From the NCBI GenBank assembly GCA_905331475.1, contig CAJNYU010002210.1:244316-308315 (forward strand): 64,000 nucleotides of DNA. The letters run 5' to 3'. Below, one piece after another: positions 33,307 to 45,537 of the stretch. Every line of letters begins with the position of its first letter. Position 1 is the first letter of the stretch. The position numbers and the translations under genes are program-made. The notes under the pieces were generated by a model. That model did no database searches, was not told the origin of the DNA, and was given only the letters and a program-made list of their open reading frames with translations. The stretch comes from Rotaria socialis. Lineage: Eukaryota > Rotifera > Eurotatoria > Philodinida > Philodinidae.

Positions 33307-33882
33307 CTATCTCGCGTAAAAGGATGCTACGAAAGAAGTGGTACAGATCTGTACAAATGTAAAAGAAAAGAATGTCACTAGAATAATTTTTAACTGCTTA
33401 GCCGATTGTTCACATCGAAATGTTCCAAAATAGGTATCATAACAAAAATCTGAGGCGAGATTAAGTGCTGAGATAACCAACGTAGCCATGATGATAATAC
33501 ATGCCACAATATGAATAATTTTAAATCGTTGTAAAGAACATGTTTGTTTTTTCGGTTTACTCATAAATAGAATAAGATAAATACCTAATGCAAGACATAA
33601 AACACCAGCCCAAAAACCAGTAAACGAATATGATTCATTCATACTAATTAAAAGAATATCACAAACAATCGCTGCTAAACCAATACATAAATGAATAAGA
33701 CCGGTGGCAAGTAAATAACGTAAAAAATTCGGCGATAAAACAATAGATACATGAGATGTGTGGGTCTCATGATATTCGTGTGGCGTCCCGGGAATGATAT
33801 AAACAAACGGTGGTGGATTTAGTGAGTAAGCTGGCGGTGGTCCGTACAGGTCATCTTCAGACATGGACCAATTTGTAGGCAT
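33307..33882 (-). CDS. Four-TM membrane protein with an N-terminal PPxY motif
   Basis: A single-exon 191-residue protein. Residues about 1-50 are cytosolic, Pro-rich and acidic, with PPPAY, a WW-domain ligand often used for NEDD4-type ubiquitin ligase recruitment. Four hydrophobic segments follow (about 53-78, 86-106, 122-144 and 165-188), in a layout like MS4A/CD20 or small tetraspan families. A Cys-containing loop, DFCYDTYFGTFRCEQSA, lies between TM3 and TM4. It ends directly after TM4 with FYAR. No strict family assignment is possible. It lies 238 bp upstream of the SLC46-type start on the same strand. Confidence 0.65.
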   Translation of the reverse strand: MPTNWSMSEDDLYGPPPAYSLNPPPFVYIIPGTPHEYHETHTSHVSIVLSPNFLRYLLATGLIHLCIGLAAIVCDILLISMNESYSFTGFWAGVLCLALGIYLILFMSKPKKQTCSLQRFKIIHIVACIIIMATLVISALNLASDFCYDTYFGTFRCEQSAKQLKIILVTFFSFTFVQICTTSFVASFYAR

Positions 33883-35944
33883 TGTACTCTGGAAATTCGA
33901 TGGTGTCTGAAAGCGTAGTAATGCGATGAAATGAAGAAAAACTTACATCAAGCTCATTATGCGAGAGTGTACAAGAAATATAGAAGTGTGAGACAAGGAG
34001 AAAAAAAAGAAAAAAAAACGAGGAAGGTCAAATGATTGAAGGTTACCGTGCAATATGTATGATTTGAGCACGCAAGAAAAAAGGATCATTATGATGAAAA
34101 TATATGCACAGTTTAAGGGCAAGAGTTTAAATATCGAATTGAATCTATATTTTTTTCCACCAAGTTTCATTTATTCATCGGATGGGTTATTGATATGAGT
34201 ATCAAATTTTTCAAAATCATATGATTAAGGACATAAGTTCAAAGGTATAAAATTAATATTTATTTGTGTGTGTGTGTGTGTTTCTTTTTTCTAATCGTCG
34301 AACTTGGAATCTGATAGTTCTTGGGAATAATACTGAATTATTCGATTGACTTCTATTAATCGAAAGAAGAAATCGTTTTATATTGAGTGAGTAGCGCATA
34401 TATACGTATGTAAACGTGTTTCATTTATTAAATAATCAAATATATAAATATTACTTCGTTTGGTTTCTTTTGAAATTCACGGTTAGAATTATTATACAGA
34501 AAGCCTTTCGTATTGAATAGGTAACACATTTTGGACAATTCTATGAAGAAATGTATACATATAGTAGGTATGATTGATAATTTCATAATTAATAGATCCG
34601 GATCCTGCTGTATTAATATCAAGTTTATGATCATTATACAATGAAAATGTTTGTTTAACATGTCTAGACATAAGCAATGAGTGGAAGGATCGATAATAAC
34701 GATACAGGAATGTATAAACATTTATGAATTATTGATAATCGATTATGATTATATTACATAAATATGTTTCCTTGATACTTCTTACCGTTCTTTTCTTCGT
34801 ATATAGTGAATTTTGCCCTCGTTAAGATTTTCGATAATTCGAGAAATTCAGAAAAATCGCTTTTTGCCATCAACACTATTCTTTATAAGTAAATATAAAA
34901 TTACAAATCCTATTTCAAACTATTTTAGCATAGGTTTTCAAGGGCAATGTGACCGGTTCGAAGTGGAGTTAAGATCTTTTATAATGTTTCATGGCTACAG
35001 TTTCTTTTTACAGAACTAAAGTGATTTTTTACTTTTAAACTCTTCATGTTTTTATGCAACTTTTTCAATTTTTGTATTTCAATTCTATGAGAAAATATTC
35101 AATTTTTAGATTTTTTTTAGTGGCGGAATTGAAAGACAACTGTGATTGAAGGTCTTTCAATAGGCTGAATTCATTGTTTGCTGACATGTATTATTTCGTG
35201 TATTCTTGATTTTTATTTTGTAGACAGCTCTCATTGGTATGTACTTGCTACCTTTGATATATTAAACAATGATCAATAAACAGCTAACCGAAAATATAAT
35301 GAACGCTCTCGCTGTCATGTCAGAAAGGTAATAATGATCCAAAGCGGTTAAATAAATCAACTCATAGATACTCAACAATTGGATGAAATATATATATATT
35401 TTTTTTATGATGCTTCATATAAAATAGTCTGATGCTTTCGCGATTAAGAGCGAATTCTTAATGATTTTATCTCCGTAGATTCAAATCACTCATTAGTATT
35501 AATTACTTTCTCTGAAAGTAATTATAAAAATGTGACCCTTTCCAGAAGAAGAAAGCGAAACTACTGTGCTCCGGAGTACAACGAAGTAGATCTAAATCAC
35601 TATTGTAGTAAAGAAATATAAAAATATTGCAGAAGCATTTTAAATGTCATAAGATGAAAAAATCTTTCACAAGATTTTCCTATAAATAGGCACAGACAAT
35701 AGAACAGCTCGTATTACCGGAGTCAAAACAAAATGTGATCCAGTCTATTCGCTCATTTTTCAGTCTAACTTATTACAGACGGCTAGAATGAGATCTCCGC
35801 ATATTATTTTATACAACATTTCATCATAACAATATTAATTAGATTAGGAGTTCGTCAAAAATTTTCATTGTGTTTGACTTCAATCAAGATATGTATTTTT
35901 ATATATATATAAATAAACACACTGTAGACAAAAAAAACATAAGA
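33883..35944. other. Intergenic region with microsatellites
   Basis: No gene was supported. A (GT)n tract lies near 34266-34281 and a short (TA)n near 35389-35400. Purine-rich stretches occur near 33990-34022. The short ORFs here have no domain content. Confidence 0.5.
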
Positions 35945-36822
35945 CTAGAATCGTACAGAACGAATAACATGTGATAATGGTCGTGGTCGATTAGTATGAT
36001 TCGAACGTGTCAATGTTGAATGAATCAATGGCAATACAAGTGTGATCGGAAGAATATCTGGCATAATTGTATGATGAAGAACAAGTGTACTTAAATTGCC
36101 AAATGTTTTTGAAGAGCTCTAAATCGAGAGAGAGAGAGGAAAAAAGACGTACATCAAAGAAGCGAGAATTTCTTTGTTTGAAAACAAACCTTTAAACGGT
36201 AGCCGTGATTATCCATAGTTCGTTCAATAAGATAATGTTCAACAGATGATAATTTCGTTTTAACTGACAAAACAAAAGGATATTCACGAAATGTATAACT
36301 ACGTCGAATAATAAATGTGCCTATTGGCTTCATATGATCATTTAAATATTCTTCACAAATATTTCTCGGTAAGCCTTCTTGATACCACGCAGCAGCTGCC
36401 AATAATTCTTCATCATTATTGACATGAGTTTGTCTATTTATTTGTTCCGGATCATCAACTGACATTGAAATAATCGATTGAGAATCGGAATGAATTTGTT
36501 TATTAATTTTCGAACGTATTTTATCGATTTGTTCATCTAAATTCCATACACTTTCATAGATTTCGGTTTCCTTTGGAATATCCATGTCTGTTTTTGGTGA
36601 TAATAACAATGACGCTAAACTTTTATGTTTCGATAATTTCTCTTTAAAATATTTTGCTATACCATTTCGACGTGCAACTGATGATGACAATGAATGATCT
36701 GTTTGAGATAAACTTAATCGGGAACCATAACCGGATGATGTAGATAACGACGTAGATGATGATGATGTATTACGATCAAACCGAAAAGAATCCGTCGTTT
36801 GAAAACCGTCTATATGATCCAT
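35945..36822 (-). CDS. Tensin-type SH2 domain protein, short form
   Basis: Two exons, 36190-36822 and 35945-36118 (807 bp, 268 residues). The N-terminal half is Ser-rich and probably disordered (SSSSTSLSTSSGYGS), then basic (KYFKEKLSKHKS). The C-terminal SH2 domain (about 165-260) starts with WYQEGLPRNICEEYL, has the phosphotyrosine-binding FIIRRS of strand B, then VEHYLIERTMDNHGYRLK, and across the splice KTFGNLSTLVLHHT and LPITLVLP. The second half resembles tensin SH2 domains, which read FGSLSALV...H and LP.L.IP. No PTB domain follows and no phosphatase or C1 domain precedes it. An AG 5 nt before the ATG suggests an upstream exon or trans-splice site, so the N-terminus could be longer. Confidence 0.8.
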
Positions 36823-37727
36823 ACAATCTAGAACAAATGCTCACATACGTTAAACGATGCTACATATTCAAGCACTAACCGTTCTGACAAAAAAATCGAA
36901 TGCAAGATGATTAAAAAAGAAAATTGCCTCTTTTATATGTTCGAGAGCATCTGTCTGATGAATTTAGTTTGTCACCAATGTATGAACCGCAAGAGAAAAA
37001 GAGAATGATAATTCAATTGAACTCCAACTGTTATTATCAGAAGAAGAAGAAGAAGAAAATCGTTTCCAATCTCTTCTGTTTCTTTTTCTGCGCGCTTTCT
37101 TTCTTATCGCGAAAAGAACAAAAAAAAAAAACATCATTTTAATACATAGGCTCAAATGTGATAGAAAATGGTTCATCAAATGATTCGATTGTCTTCGTTC
37201 TACACACGCTCGCCTATATATATATATATGTATTGATTGATTGATCGATCGTGTCATGCTTGAAAGAATGCCTTTCATTCTGTGGCCTTGATTTTTTTTT
37301 CGCAGTAATGGTCGATTGATATGTGTGTGATAAGAAGATAGAGCCTTGCATGTGTACACGAAGAAGAAAAAAAGTATTGATAGACATCTGTTCATTTTTC
37401 GAAAGCGTGTTTCACTGACCAAGGAGGAACACAAAAAAAAAGGAGATTCTCTTTGTACTTTTGTTTTTATTCCAAAACTTAAGTCAATACAGGAAATATG
37501 TAGACAGACGTGCCTAAAGCAATCATTGATGTATTTTTCCACTTGTCTCGTTCCATTTCGTATTTTCTTTCGTCGTTTAATGAGCTCTGTGTCCTGACAT
37601 TGACCGACAATGACGGCGAGAGACAGAGAGAAAAGAAGTGTTCATCACAACGGAACTGGGCGGACAGATTGTTGTTTTGAGAAATCAAATGATTTTAATT
37701 TGTGTGCAGAGATCGAATCGATTGAAG

Positions 37728-37925
37728 ATGAAGAGCGGAAACAACGACACACGCACATCATCAGATGAGTCAAATGATGGCTATCAAACGTCCGGTTGTT
37801 TGCCAGTTAGATTGTATGAGTTGTTCAAGAGGAAATCAATTGTTAACAAATGTAAACTAGACATTTCATTTCAACTGATGGAAGAAGAAAATTTTCTTTT
37901 TCAACAAAATCTTCAATCGATCTGA
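37728..37925 (+). CDS. Candidate 65-residue protein
   Basis: The frame from this ATG reads MKSGNNDTRTSSDESNDGYQ, followed by a basic patch LYELFKRKS and a C-terminal MEEENFLFQQNLQSI. The Ser/Asp-rich DESNDGYQTSG start followed by a short hydrophobic/basic helix looks like a small regulatory protein rather than random frame. A GTGCAG acceptor-like site lies about 19 bp upstream. No family is recognised, and no other exon was found. Confidence 0.3.
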   Translation: MKSGNNDTRTSSDESNDGYQTSGCLPVRLYELFKRKSIVNKCKLDISFQLMEEENFLFQQNLQSI

Positions 37926-38581
37926 ATAAGATCTGTTTTGTCTTTGTAGAAAAATATGTCTTAACTTCATTATTCGAGCGTTTCATTTCACCTTGTGCTT
38001 TCGCTTAATCGTATCATTTTGTTCTACACTATGAATGATTGCTTCTATAGCTTATTTAGAGAATACAAAAATGTAATCTAGCGTGAATCATAATAGGAAT
38101 TGTCTGGAATCAGTTTATTTTTAAAATAGCCGTTTAATCCCTTGAATTGGTGTCATTGAATATTGTTTTAAAAGCCGTTTTTTCTGTATTTGTACAATTT
38201 CATAATATGAGCGAAGGAAACAATTTTCCCCTTCTCGGCAACAACAATATCATTATATACCCGTAATTTAGACTGTTGTTTTTAACCTTTCAAATGAATT
38301 CATTTCGCAAGTGGCACGTAGGACGTTTCTTTTTCTTTCTGATATCAACAACTATTTTATTTTCAATCAAGCCATATACACATTAATGGAACAAAAACTT
38401 TATTTTCTACAAGAATTCTATCCTGATGTGAACTGTAACGAATTCAGGTTTCAGATTACCAAAATTTGAAAATATCGAAAAATGATTTGATTAGAAAATT
38501 CTTATACATAGATTTTATATCAACTTCTTTCTATAGCGCTTGGAAAATTTGCTATATACTCCTCTTTTGTTTGGCTGATAG

Positions 38582-38755
38582 CTATAAATTTCTAATATGC
38601 AGCATGCCGTAATATTTCTCTACAAGCCAAGAGTCAAAATCATTTAGATGAAAATTTTCATAACCATTAATCAGAGAAGCAGCTTTTATTTTATCTTTCG
38701 GATTAAATTCTTTATAAAAATCTTTCGCTCCAACAAGATCAACTTTTCCCATCAT
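38582..38755 (-). CDS. Candidate 57-residue frame or orphan exon
   Basis: The minus-strand frame reads MMGKVDLVGAKDFYKEF, then NPKDKIKAASLINGYENFHL, and ends with WLVEKYYGMLHIRNL. Composition is coding-like and mixed charged/aromatic. An AG-preceded boundary (CTAG) lies just upstream, so it may be a terminal exon whose partner was lost or not recognised. Nothing similar elsewhere in the window was found. Confidence 0.3.
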   Translation of the reverse strand: MMGKVDLVGAKDFYKEFNPKDKIKAASLINGYENFHLNDFDSWLVEKYYGMLHIRNL

Positions 38756-39257
38756 AATACTCTAGTTGATCTTTATCCCCGAATTGCAGTATTTTGAAGA
38801 TTTAAGGCTCGAATAATTCTCTTTACATAGATCAATAACACTACACTTTTTTTCAAATGTTAAAGAAAAATCGACGAAGTATTATTGTTACTTTTTACAC
38901 ATAATGAGTTGCATTTATTCATATTTTCTATTCTCCTCAAAACTCTTTTTTTTCTTCTTCTAAAAAACGTCAAAATATAAAGCTGATATTGTGCCCTAAA
39001 AAACAAAGAAAGAGAAAAACTCTTTTTCTTTTCTTCCTATTTTAGACGTTTTTTTTACAGCGTTGCTATGAATTTGATAATTTTCTTTTCGAAGTACGAC
39101 GCTTTTGTCAACGGGATTGCTACATGTCCCATAGCGAACAACTCTCGTTTTTTTTTCTTTCTTACCGAGTAAATTTATATTATATTGATTCTATTCTTTT
39201 TTTTTAGTTTTATATTTAAGTTTATTTCTTCTGTCTCATATAACAAGAAACATACTG

Positions 39258-39809
39258 ATGACGAATACACTGACGAATGCACAACGTCAAGAATTAAAAG
39301 ACGCGTTTGATGTATTTGATTCAGGTGTGATAAATTATTTTTAAATAGTGTTCATTCATTTTTTCTGTTTGTAAATAGATGGCTCTGGTAAAATATCTGC
39401 TCGAGAATTAGGAAATATATTTAAAGCATTAAATATCAAAGTCAACGATCATGGATTAAAGCATTTGATGAATGAAATGGATACCGATGGAAGTGGTACG
39501 TATGATAAACAGCTTTTTTCTTTGGCGAAACAAAATTTTTATTTTCAATTAGATCAAATTGAATTCGAGGAATTCAGTCGAGTCATGGCAGCAACATATT
39601 TTAAAAAATACTCTGAAGATGAATTACGTGCTGCTTTCCGTCAATTTGATGCAGACGGCTCAGGTTATATACAATCTTCAGAACTGGAAAATATCATGCA
39701 GAAAATGGGTCGACATTTCACTAAAGAACAAATTGATGTCATGGTTAAAGGATTGGACACAAGTGGTGATGGTAAAATTGGATTCAACGAGTTTGTTCAA
39801 TTATTCTAA
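39258..39809 (+). CDS. Calmodulin-like four EF-hand protein
   Basis: Calcium sensor of the calmodulin/troponin-C type. Three exons: 39258-39324, 39379-39495 and 39553-39809 (441 bp, 146 residues). Four 12-residue loops are complete, each ending in Glu at position 12: DSDGSGKISARE, DTDGSDQIEFEE, DADGSGYIQSSE and DTSGDGKIGFNE. The last loop has Ser at position 3. The second exon ends inside the second loop. The linker between lobes is short (SRVMAATYFKKYSEDEL). It is clearly diverged from canonical calmodulin, so it is a paralogue; partners are unknown. Splicing at all three junctions keeps frame. Confidence 0.9.
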
Positions 39810-39991
39810 TCCTAAAATGTTCCTTTTTTTTTCATAAAACAATGGAATATTTACGAACAGTCGATAAAAATTAGCAAAACGAAAAAAACCGCTATTGAAT
39901 CGTTGATTCTTGATAAACATAAGCTTGCATTACACGTGTGTCTCTGTCTGCAGGGAAATACAATAATTTATAATGTTGATATAAAATAAAA

Positions 39992-42200
39992 TTATTTACT
40001 TGAGTCTGAACGCTGATTATAATAGGTAAGCTTTGGTAGATGTCGACGAAAATCTTCATTGCGCACTGTCAATATCAATGGATTCCATCTAAATTATGAA
40101 AGAAAGGTTTGTTTTTCATCAAAATAACTGACTAGTTTTATTCACATACATGAAACTTGTTTTAGCAATTAAAGCCGGGATTGTAATCATGATAGGTGGA
40201 ATATGAGCTATGTTAATAAATACTTGTATAAGAATAAGTATTGCATATGGTGTCCAAGCAACAAGAAATCCTCCTGAATAAAAAGGATTTAATTTCAAAA
40301 ATAGGAATAAAATTGATGCAAGTCTAAGGAATGTCGTTGAATTCTGTAGCGTGCGTCAATCGTTGAATAGTCAAAACAAAATCCTAGTACAGGATTGATA
40401 ATCAAAGTACGGTTTCACCGGATTAATTTTTAGGATAAGATCGAGAGCTTTCGAGTTACTCACCGACGCCTGCGTGTTGTTTGCAATTATGGAAATGCGG
40501 GATTATCTTTTCTCAGGTCACGCTATTAGTTAAATCATTTTTTTATTACTGGTAAACCTGATTTGGCTTGCAGAAAAAACGGGTGACTAGTTCTTTAAAT
40601 ATTTGTTAAATTACTGATGATGATGATTTAAAAATCAGCAGGATGAGTAAATCAGAAATCAGACAATGAAAATGAATATCTTCTCGTACGGAGAATTTCC
40701 CTTGGTTATATCCTTTTGTACTTGCAAAATTCACAGTTCTTACACACATGCAACTTGTGCAAGAGTGACTTTCAAACGATATTTACTCAAGAATCACTTC
40801 AATAGTGTCAAATTAAATATTTCCAGTACAATTGCTATTTTTTTGCAATTTCGAATCTCAAAAAAAAAAATTCCTAGGATCAACTAAAGCAATTACACAG
40901 ACCTGTAATGCAATCAAAATCATAAATTTAAGAATCAGTTTAGCATATTTATAAGCCTTGATCCCGATTTTAGTCCCATCGCGGCTAATTTACAGTTTCC
41001 TATTTACAATATTAAATTGTTTAAAAATCTATAACTCGACCATTAACGTGTCTGCCAAGCTGCGAAGTAAAATAATCTAAAAGAACTTCGCTCATTTGAA
41101 AGGGTAGCGGGTTTTCTTTTGTCGATTTCGATCTCAATCGGAAAGAAATATTCAATTCTATCGTGCTTTATGGTGTGATACAAAAAACAAAATATTATTA
41201 CCTATGACAAGAGTGAGTGTTGTCAGAATACGACGTTCGATGGCATGTCGACGGCGAATAAAAGATTGATGAAGATTCGCTGTATTAGGTTGTCGACGAA
41301 TTCGAATCTTAATAAGAAATATGTTTCCTTTTTTTCTCACGCACACAGAACGATGCTTACTAATTGATATATTTTCAAATTTGCTACTAGTATAATTATC
41401 ACAGGTGCAAAATAAACGAAGATAAGAATACTGATATTATAACTGATTACATTAACGGATCTTTCTGTCCATTTGATACTACACGATACTCCGATACCCT
41501 ATATGTAATTCAATGATAAATTCATCAATTTTAAAAATAGCACTCCAATCAAACCTCATAATCATAGAAGGACCATCCAAATAGTGGCATTGATGTCCAA
41601 AATAATGATAACATATATGCACAACCAATAGATAGATAAGCTCGATAATTCATTTTCATAGATTGATTAACGGGCCTAGTTACGATATTATATCTAATGA
41701 AGAAGAAAAATTAGTTCCGTTAGTTTGTTTTTGCAATTATTCTTATTTTACCTATCGATTGAAATCAAACAAAGAATGTAAATATTCGAACAGCCGATAA
41801 AATAGCTAATGAAACCTTCAAATGTACAAGTAATCTTATTAAAAATCCATCTAGAAAAATGAATTTTTATTTTTGTTTTGTTTTGTTTGTCACTTAATGA
41901 ACATTCTAACCTGCAACGAATCAATGACAAAGCTGGAAGTGGCACTTCAAGACATGATCCGATGAAATCCGCAAATAATAAACCACCAATAAGTATATTT
42001 GTAGATAGTCGACGTAATCGTCGGTTTCGTGCTAATGTAAAAAGCAGAGAACCATTTAAAAGTGTACCTGCTACGAAAATAATAACAAAATAAAAGCCAA
42101 TAATTCGAAGTGCACGACATGGTTCAAGCTGTGTTAAAGGTGGAATATCAATGTTAACAGATGTAGATAAGTTCGTTTTTGGTGAAAGATTATTGAGCAT
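39992..42200 (-). CDS. Opsin (retinal-binding rhodopsin-like GPCR)
   Basis: Seven exons: 41911-42200, 41752-41850, 41555-41693, 41361-41498, 41202-41307, 40150-40273 and 39992-40088 (993 bp, 330 residues). The retinal Schiff-base lysine is present in TM7 (K295, in PALIAKTSF, six residues before NP as in bovine rhodopsin). C105 and C182 can form the TM3-ECL2 disulfide. E108 (CTFEGF) and E176 (YEGIGVSC) fall at the bovine E113 and E181 positions. DRY is intact (129-131). TM6 has GFLVAWTPYAI. The NPxxY motif is altered to NPLIL, so its tyrosine is missing. The C-tail is only about 25 residues. Likely a light or retinal sensor; subtype not assigned. The 928-bp intron (40274-41201) holds a dispersed repeat. 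Confidence 0.93.
40767..40850. repeat. Dispersed repeat, copy B (within opsin intron)
   Basis: Related to 18597-18675: TTCAAACGATATTTACTCAA followed by ATCACTTCAATAGTGTC and TTAAATATTTCCAGTACAAT. Its presence partly explains why this opsin intron is about 930 bp while its neighbours are near 55 bp. Confidence 0.5.
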
Positions 42201-43082
42201 AATGTTTAGAATTATATTATTTTTGTTCTAAAGACTGAAAAAACTAGCATATTACAATTCAAGAGATATAATTATGAAGATTTACAAGTATTAAAAATAC
42301 TTCTTTTTTTTTAAATAAATAATCGGGGACTTTTCGATTCTAATAAACTTTTATAAAAAAAAATGTCTGGAATGTCATCCCTCAATCTAATTCTATTACT
42401 CAATAGTAGAATTTAAGCTTTGCTCGGCTTTGTATTATTTTATCTGTTACATAACTGACTCGGCTATGGAATGTTTTTTGAGGGTTGTAAGAGGAATTTT
42501 CCCACATATATAGTGTAGCTACATACTAAGTTATCTTGTACGCGGAAGTGTGCTTGTGAACGAGAAGTAATATAAACTATCTCTACTACTCTTTTCGTTC
42601 ATATTGAAAAAAACAGTGCAACTCAAATACAATAATAAACTATGTAGAAATCAGAAAATTACGCAAAAAAAATAGGACGCGAGATTTTGATGACGTAAAA
42701 GAAGAACTAATTTTCTTAAATATCGAGGGATTTGCGCAGCCCACAGTTTTGCTAACCCTGAACTGCTATCATAAAAGCTGCTTTTTTTTAAAATTTTAAT
42801 ATTCTATAAAGTTCGTAAATGTTGGAAAACATTTTGCTAATCTAAAGTCGCCTATTTCACATGAAGATATGCCATCGTCAAAAGATTGTGTAGAAATATT
42901 TTATGTCTGCACGATAATATATTTTTTTGTTTAATTCTTTCATGTCAGCAAAGCTGTCTCTTTTTAGTGGGTCCTTCCATTATAGGTTCTGTCTGACGTT
43001 ACACGGTAATTAAATGCAATGTCAAACGGTAAAATATTTTTAAAGTAAAGTTTGCGCAAGTCTAGATCGATGATTCCAGGTA

Positions 43083-43128
43083 GGTGTGGGTGTGTATATT
43101 GCTGGAATTCACTGTTGCATCCACACCC
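43083..43128. repeat. Telomere-like TGTGGG fold-back
   Basis: GGTGTGGGTGTG is followed about 26 bp later by the inverse CCACACCC. This is the same word pair as at 2966-3020, with fewer units. Confidence 0.45.
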
Positions 43129-45274
43129 AGCAGCATTCATACACAGAAGAAGATAAAAAAAATTCTAATTTTCGTAACACTGATAGTCTTTAAATCAAAA
43201 ATCACATACATGAGTCTTTTCTCCCTTGTGGACATCCGAAAACCCTCTAGAAACCACCTGAAGATTTCGGTAGTGTCTCCATCGAATTTCCCATCGTTTT
43301 TTAACCTACTGGGTGTTGGCTTGATTATATTATTGGCAAAACTTGCAGAAAACCTGAAAACGGATTTTTAGATTTCCGCGAGTAGTCCTAGGTAAATCCG
43401 ATTTTTTCCACGAGGAAAAACAATTTCGAAAAATTAATTACTTCTATGCTTTTGAGGAGGATCATCTGACGAATCGAAGTATGCAAAGAAATCGATTCTA
43501 GCACCGCAGGAAAGAGTTTTGAAAAGTTTTTACAAGCCGCCCTTCTAAAGACCTTGGCGGGCAACGATTTAGGTCAAAAACAATTTTTAAGATATTTTCT
43601 GATTCAGTTTTTCAAGCGAAACGAGAATATATCCTTCTCGAGTATCTAAGTAGATTCAGAAGTCTAGAAATTCAATTTTATGAAAACCATGCAAAAACCA
43701 AGGTTTTTGAAAGCCTGCAGTTTTTTCGATTTTTCGAACTGAAGAAAGCATCGATGTAACTTAGAAAACATATATTCGTGATCGCCGTAAAATTTTCTAT
43801 CAGATGAGGTATAAAAGACGAAAATTAAAAATTTTACCCAAAGTTCGCCTGACATGAATCTTATGACATAAAAAGATAAAATTAAAAGAACGACAGACAA
43901 AAAACAAATTAGCTCATAGTAACTAACAATATACCTTTTTGTTATTGACGCTTGGTTTGAATAATAATCCTATAGAAATCTTTGCTTAGCGTTTTCGTAT
44001 GTTCTTTTCTTCTAAGAAAAAAGTCGAAGGTCTTTTCTCATTCGATCATTGTAGGTTTTCTTCTATTACTATTTCATAAGACGAGCTCTTCAGCTGAAAA
44101 CCTATGAAATAAATACTGTTTGTGATTGTAAAAAGGACTATCATTATACTGAACTTTGTTCGACGTTATATTTTGACTAAAAATCTACCGGAACTCAGCG
44201 CAGATCATTAGTTACTTCCGTAAAAAATTTGTGTGGTAAGTCTTGTCGAACATTTGCACGAAACAGATACTAATAACCCAGTCTAATTAAATGTTAGCAT
44301 AGAGATGTTTCATGTTAAAAATAGCATATGAATTTGGTGCTTCCAGCCTCTCTTAGTTTGTTTCCGATGTGAGAAAGAAAAATTCGACTAGCGGAAATGA
44401 TACTCAAAAACAAAAATAATTAAAAACGACAATATATTAACACTCTCAAGGAAAATAATTAAACATGAAGATTGAGCAAGAGAATACGACGAATGATGCA
44501 CATGAATTAGATAGTTAGAAGAGCTTTTGACTTTAAAAAAAACAGTAAGGGGAAGAATATGTATCTTAATAATATGACTTTATTAAAAGAAAAAAGAAAT
44601 ATTGACAGCATGGGTCTTGGCTTATTCTAAAACAAAAGTAGATTCCTCAAATTATGTTAAACGAATAATAATAGAAACTTCTAGGATTACTCATACCTAG
44701 TTCATGTTGAAAGATAAATCCAATAAGTAGATCATAGTTTTTACCTTTCTCGGTACTATGATTTATCAGTTTATCAATTATATATTTAGAAATTCGAATC
44801 ATTCTTTTTCTTTCAACTGAAGATTTACAACTAAAACCAAACAAAAACAAAGATTCATGTGATATAATGCTCGATACAAACAATGAGAAATAAGATTCCA
44901 ATACAACCAGGAATTTGGTCCTCATTCAGATTTGTTCTCGAAACGGATTCTTCGAGTGTCATGCTGACCCAGTTGTAGCTATGCGAGAAAAATTAATCAA
45001 AATAATTCTTTAATTTTTCTACTAAATACTTTACTAACAAGTTACCTTTTGACTAACGATTAACTCAAAAGCAAAAATAACTTTTAATATGACTTTTACA
45101 AACTGATCTTGAATGTACCGTTCTATGATATAGTTTCAGGTGATTTGTTAAATAGGAATATGATTTAAAAGTACTATGATGTTAAGAGATTGTGTCTGGA
45201 AGAAATACTACAAATATTAATATTATGACTTTTATAATAATCAGCTAGTTTAAGCTTAAGTGTACTTTGACTTA

Positions 45275-45537
45275 TGTTAAGACTAAAAATATGTCAAATT
45301 TTCTTTCGAGACTTTCTTTGTTACTTCATACATCTGTTACAGTGCGTTCTACTGTAACGTATATCTCGATTCTATCTATTCTCTTTTCTTTCCTTTTCCT
45401 TTCTCTCTCTCCGTTTTCCTCTATTTTCTTGTCTCTGCTTTCGTGTGCGTATATAAACGTTTGTTTTCTAACAGAATAAACAGAGAGAATATAACACATT
45501 CGTTAACTGTGTTCGTCGCTCTTCGTGAGCGCTAACA
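45275..45537 (+). mobile_element. Candidate solo LTR
   Basis: This 263-bp segment starts TGTTA and ends TAACA, contains a long pyrimidine tract (45385-45435), a TATATAAA box at 45450 and AATAAA at 45475, in the order expected for U3, R and U5. A CGCTC...GAGCG hairpin lies near the end. No flanking target duplication was seen, and no second LTR or internal domain, so the call is tentative. A similar pyrimidine-rich segment starting TGTTAGCG occurs at 61048. Confidence 0.25.

Larger units (their letters stand above)
36823..39257. other. Divergent intergenic region with two candidate short ORFs
   Basis: This separates the minus-strand SH2 gene from the plus-strand calmodulin-like gene. It includes purine-rich AGAAGAAG tracts near 37040-37060, (TA)n near 37215-37227, and the two short candidates listed separately. 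Long frames on both strands between 36924 and 37600 follow the purine/pyrimidine bias and are not taken as genes. Confidence 0.4.

Noticed and set aside
36964..37542. 192-codon minus-strand ORF
   Set aside because: Runs through purine/pyrimidine-biased sequence and (TA)n; its Ser/Lys/Phe-rich translation reflects base composition.
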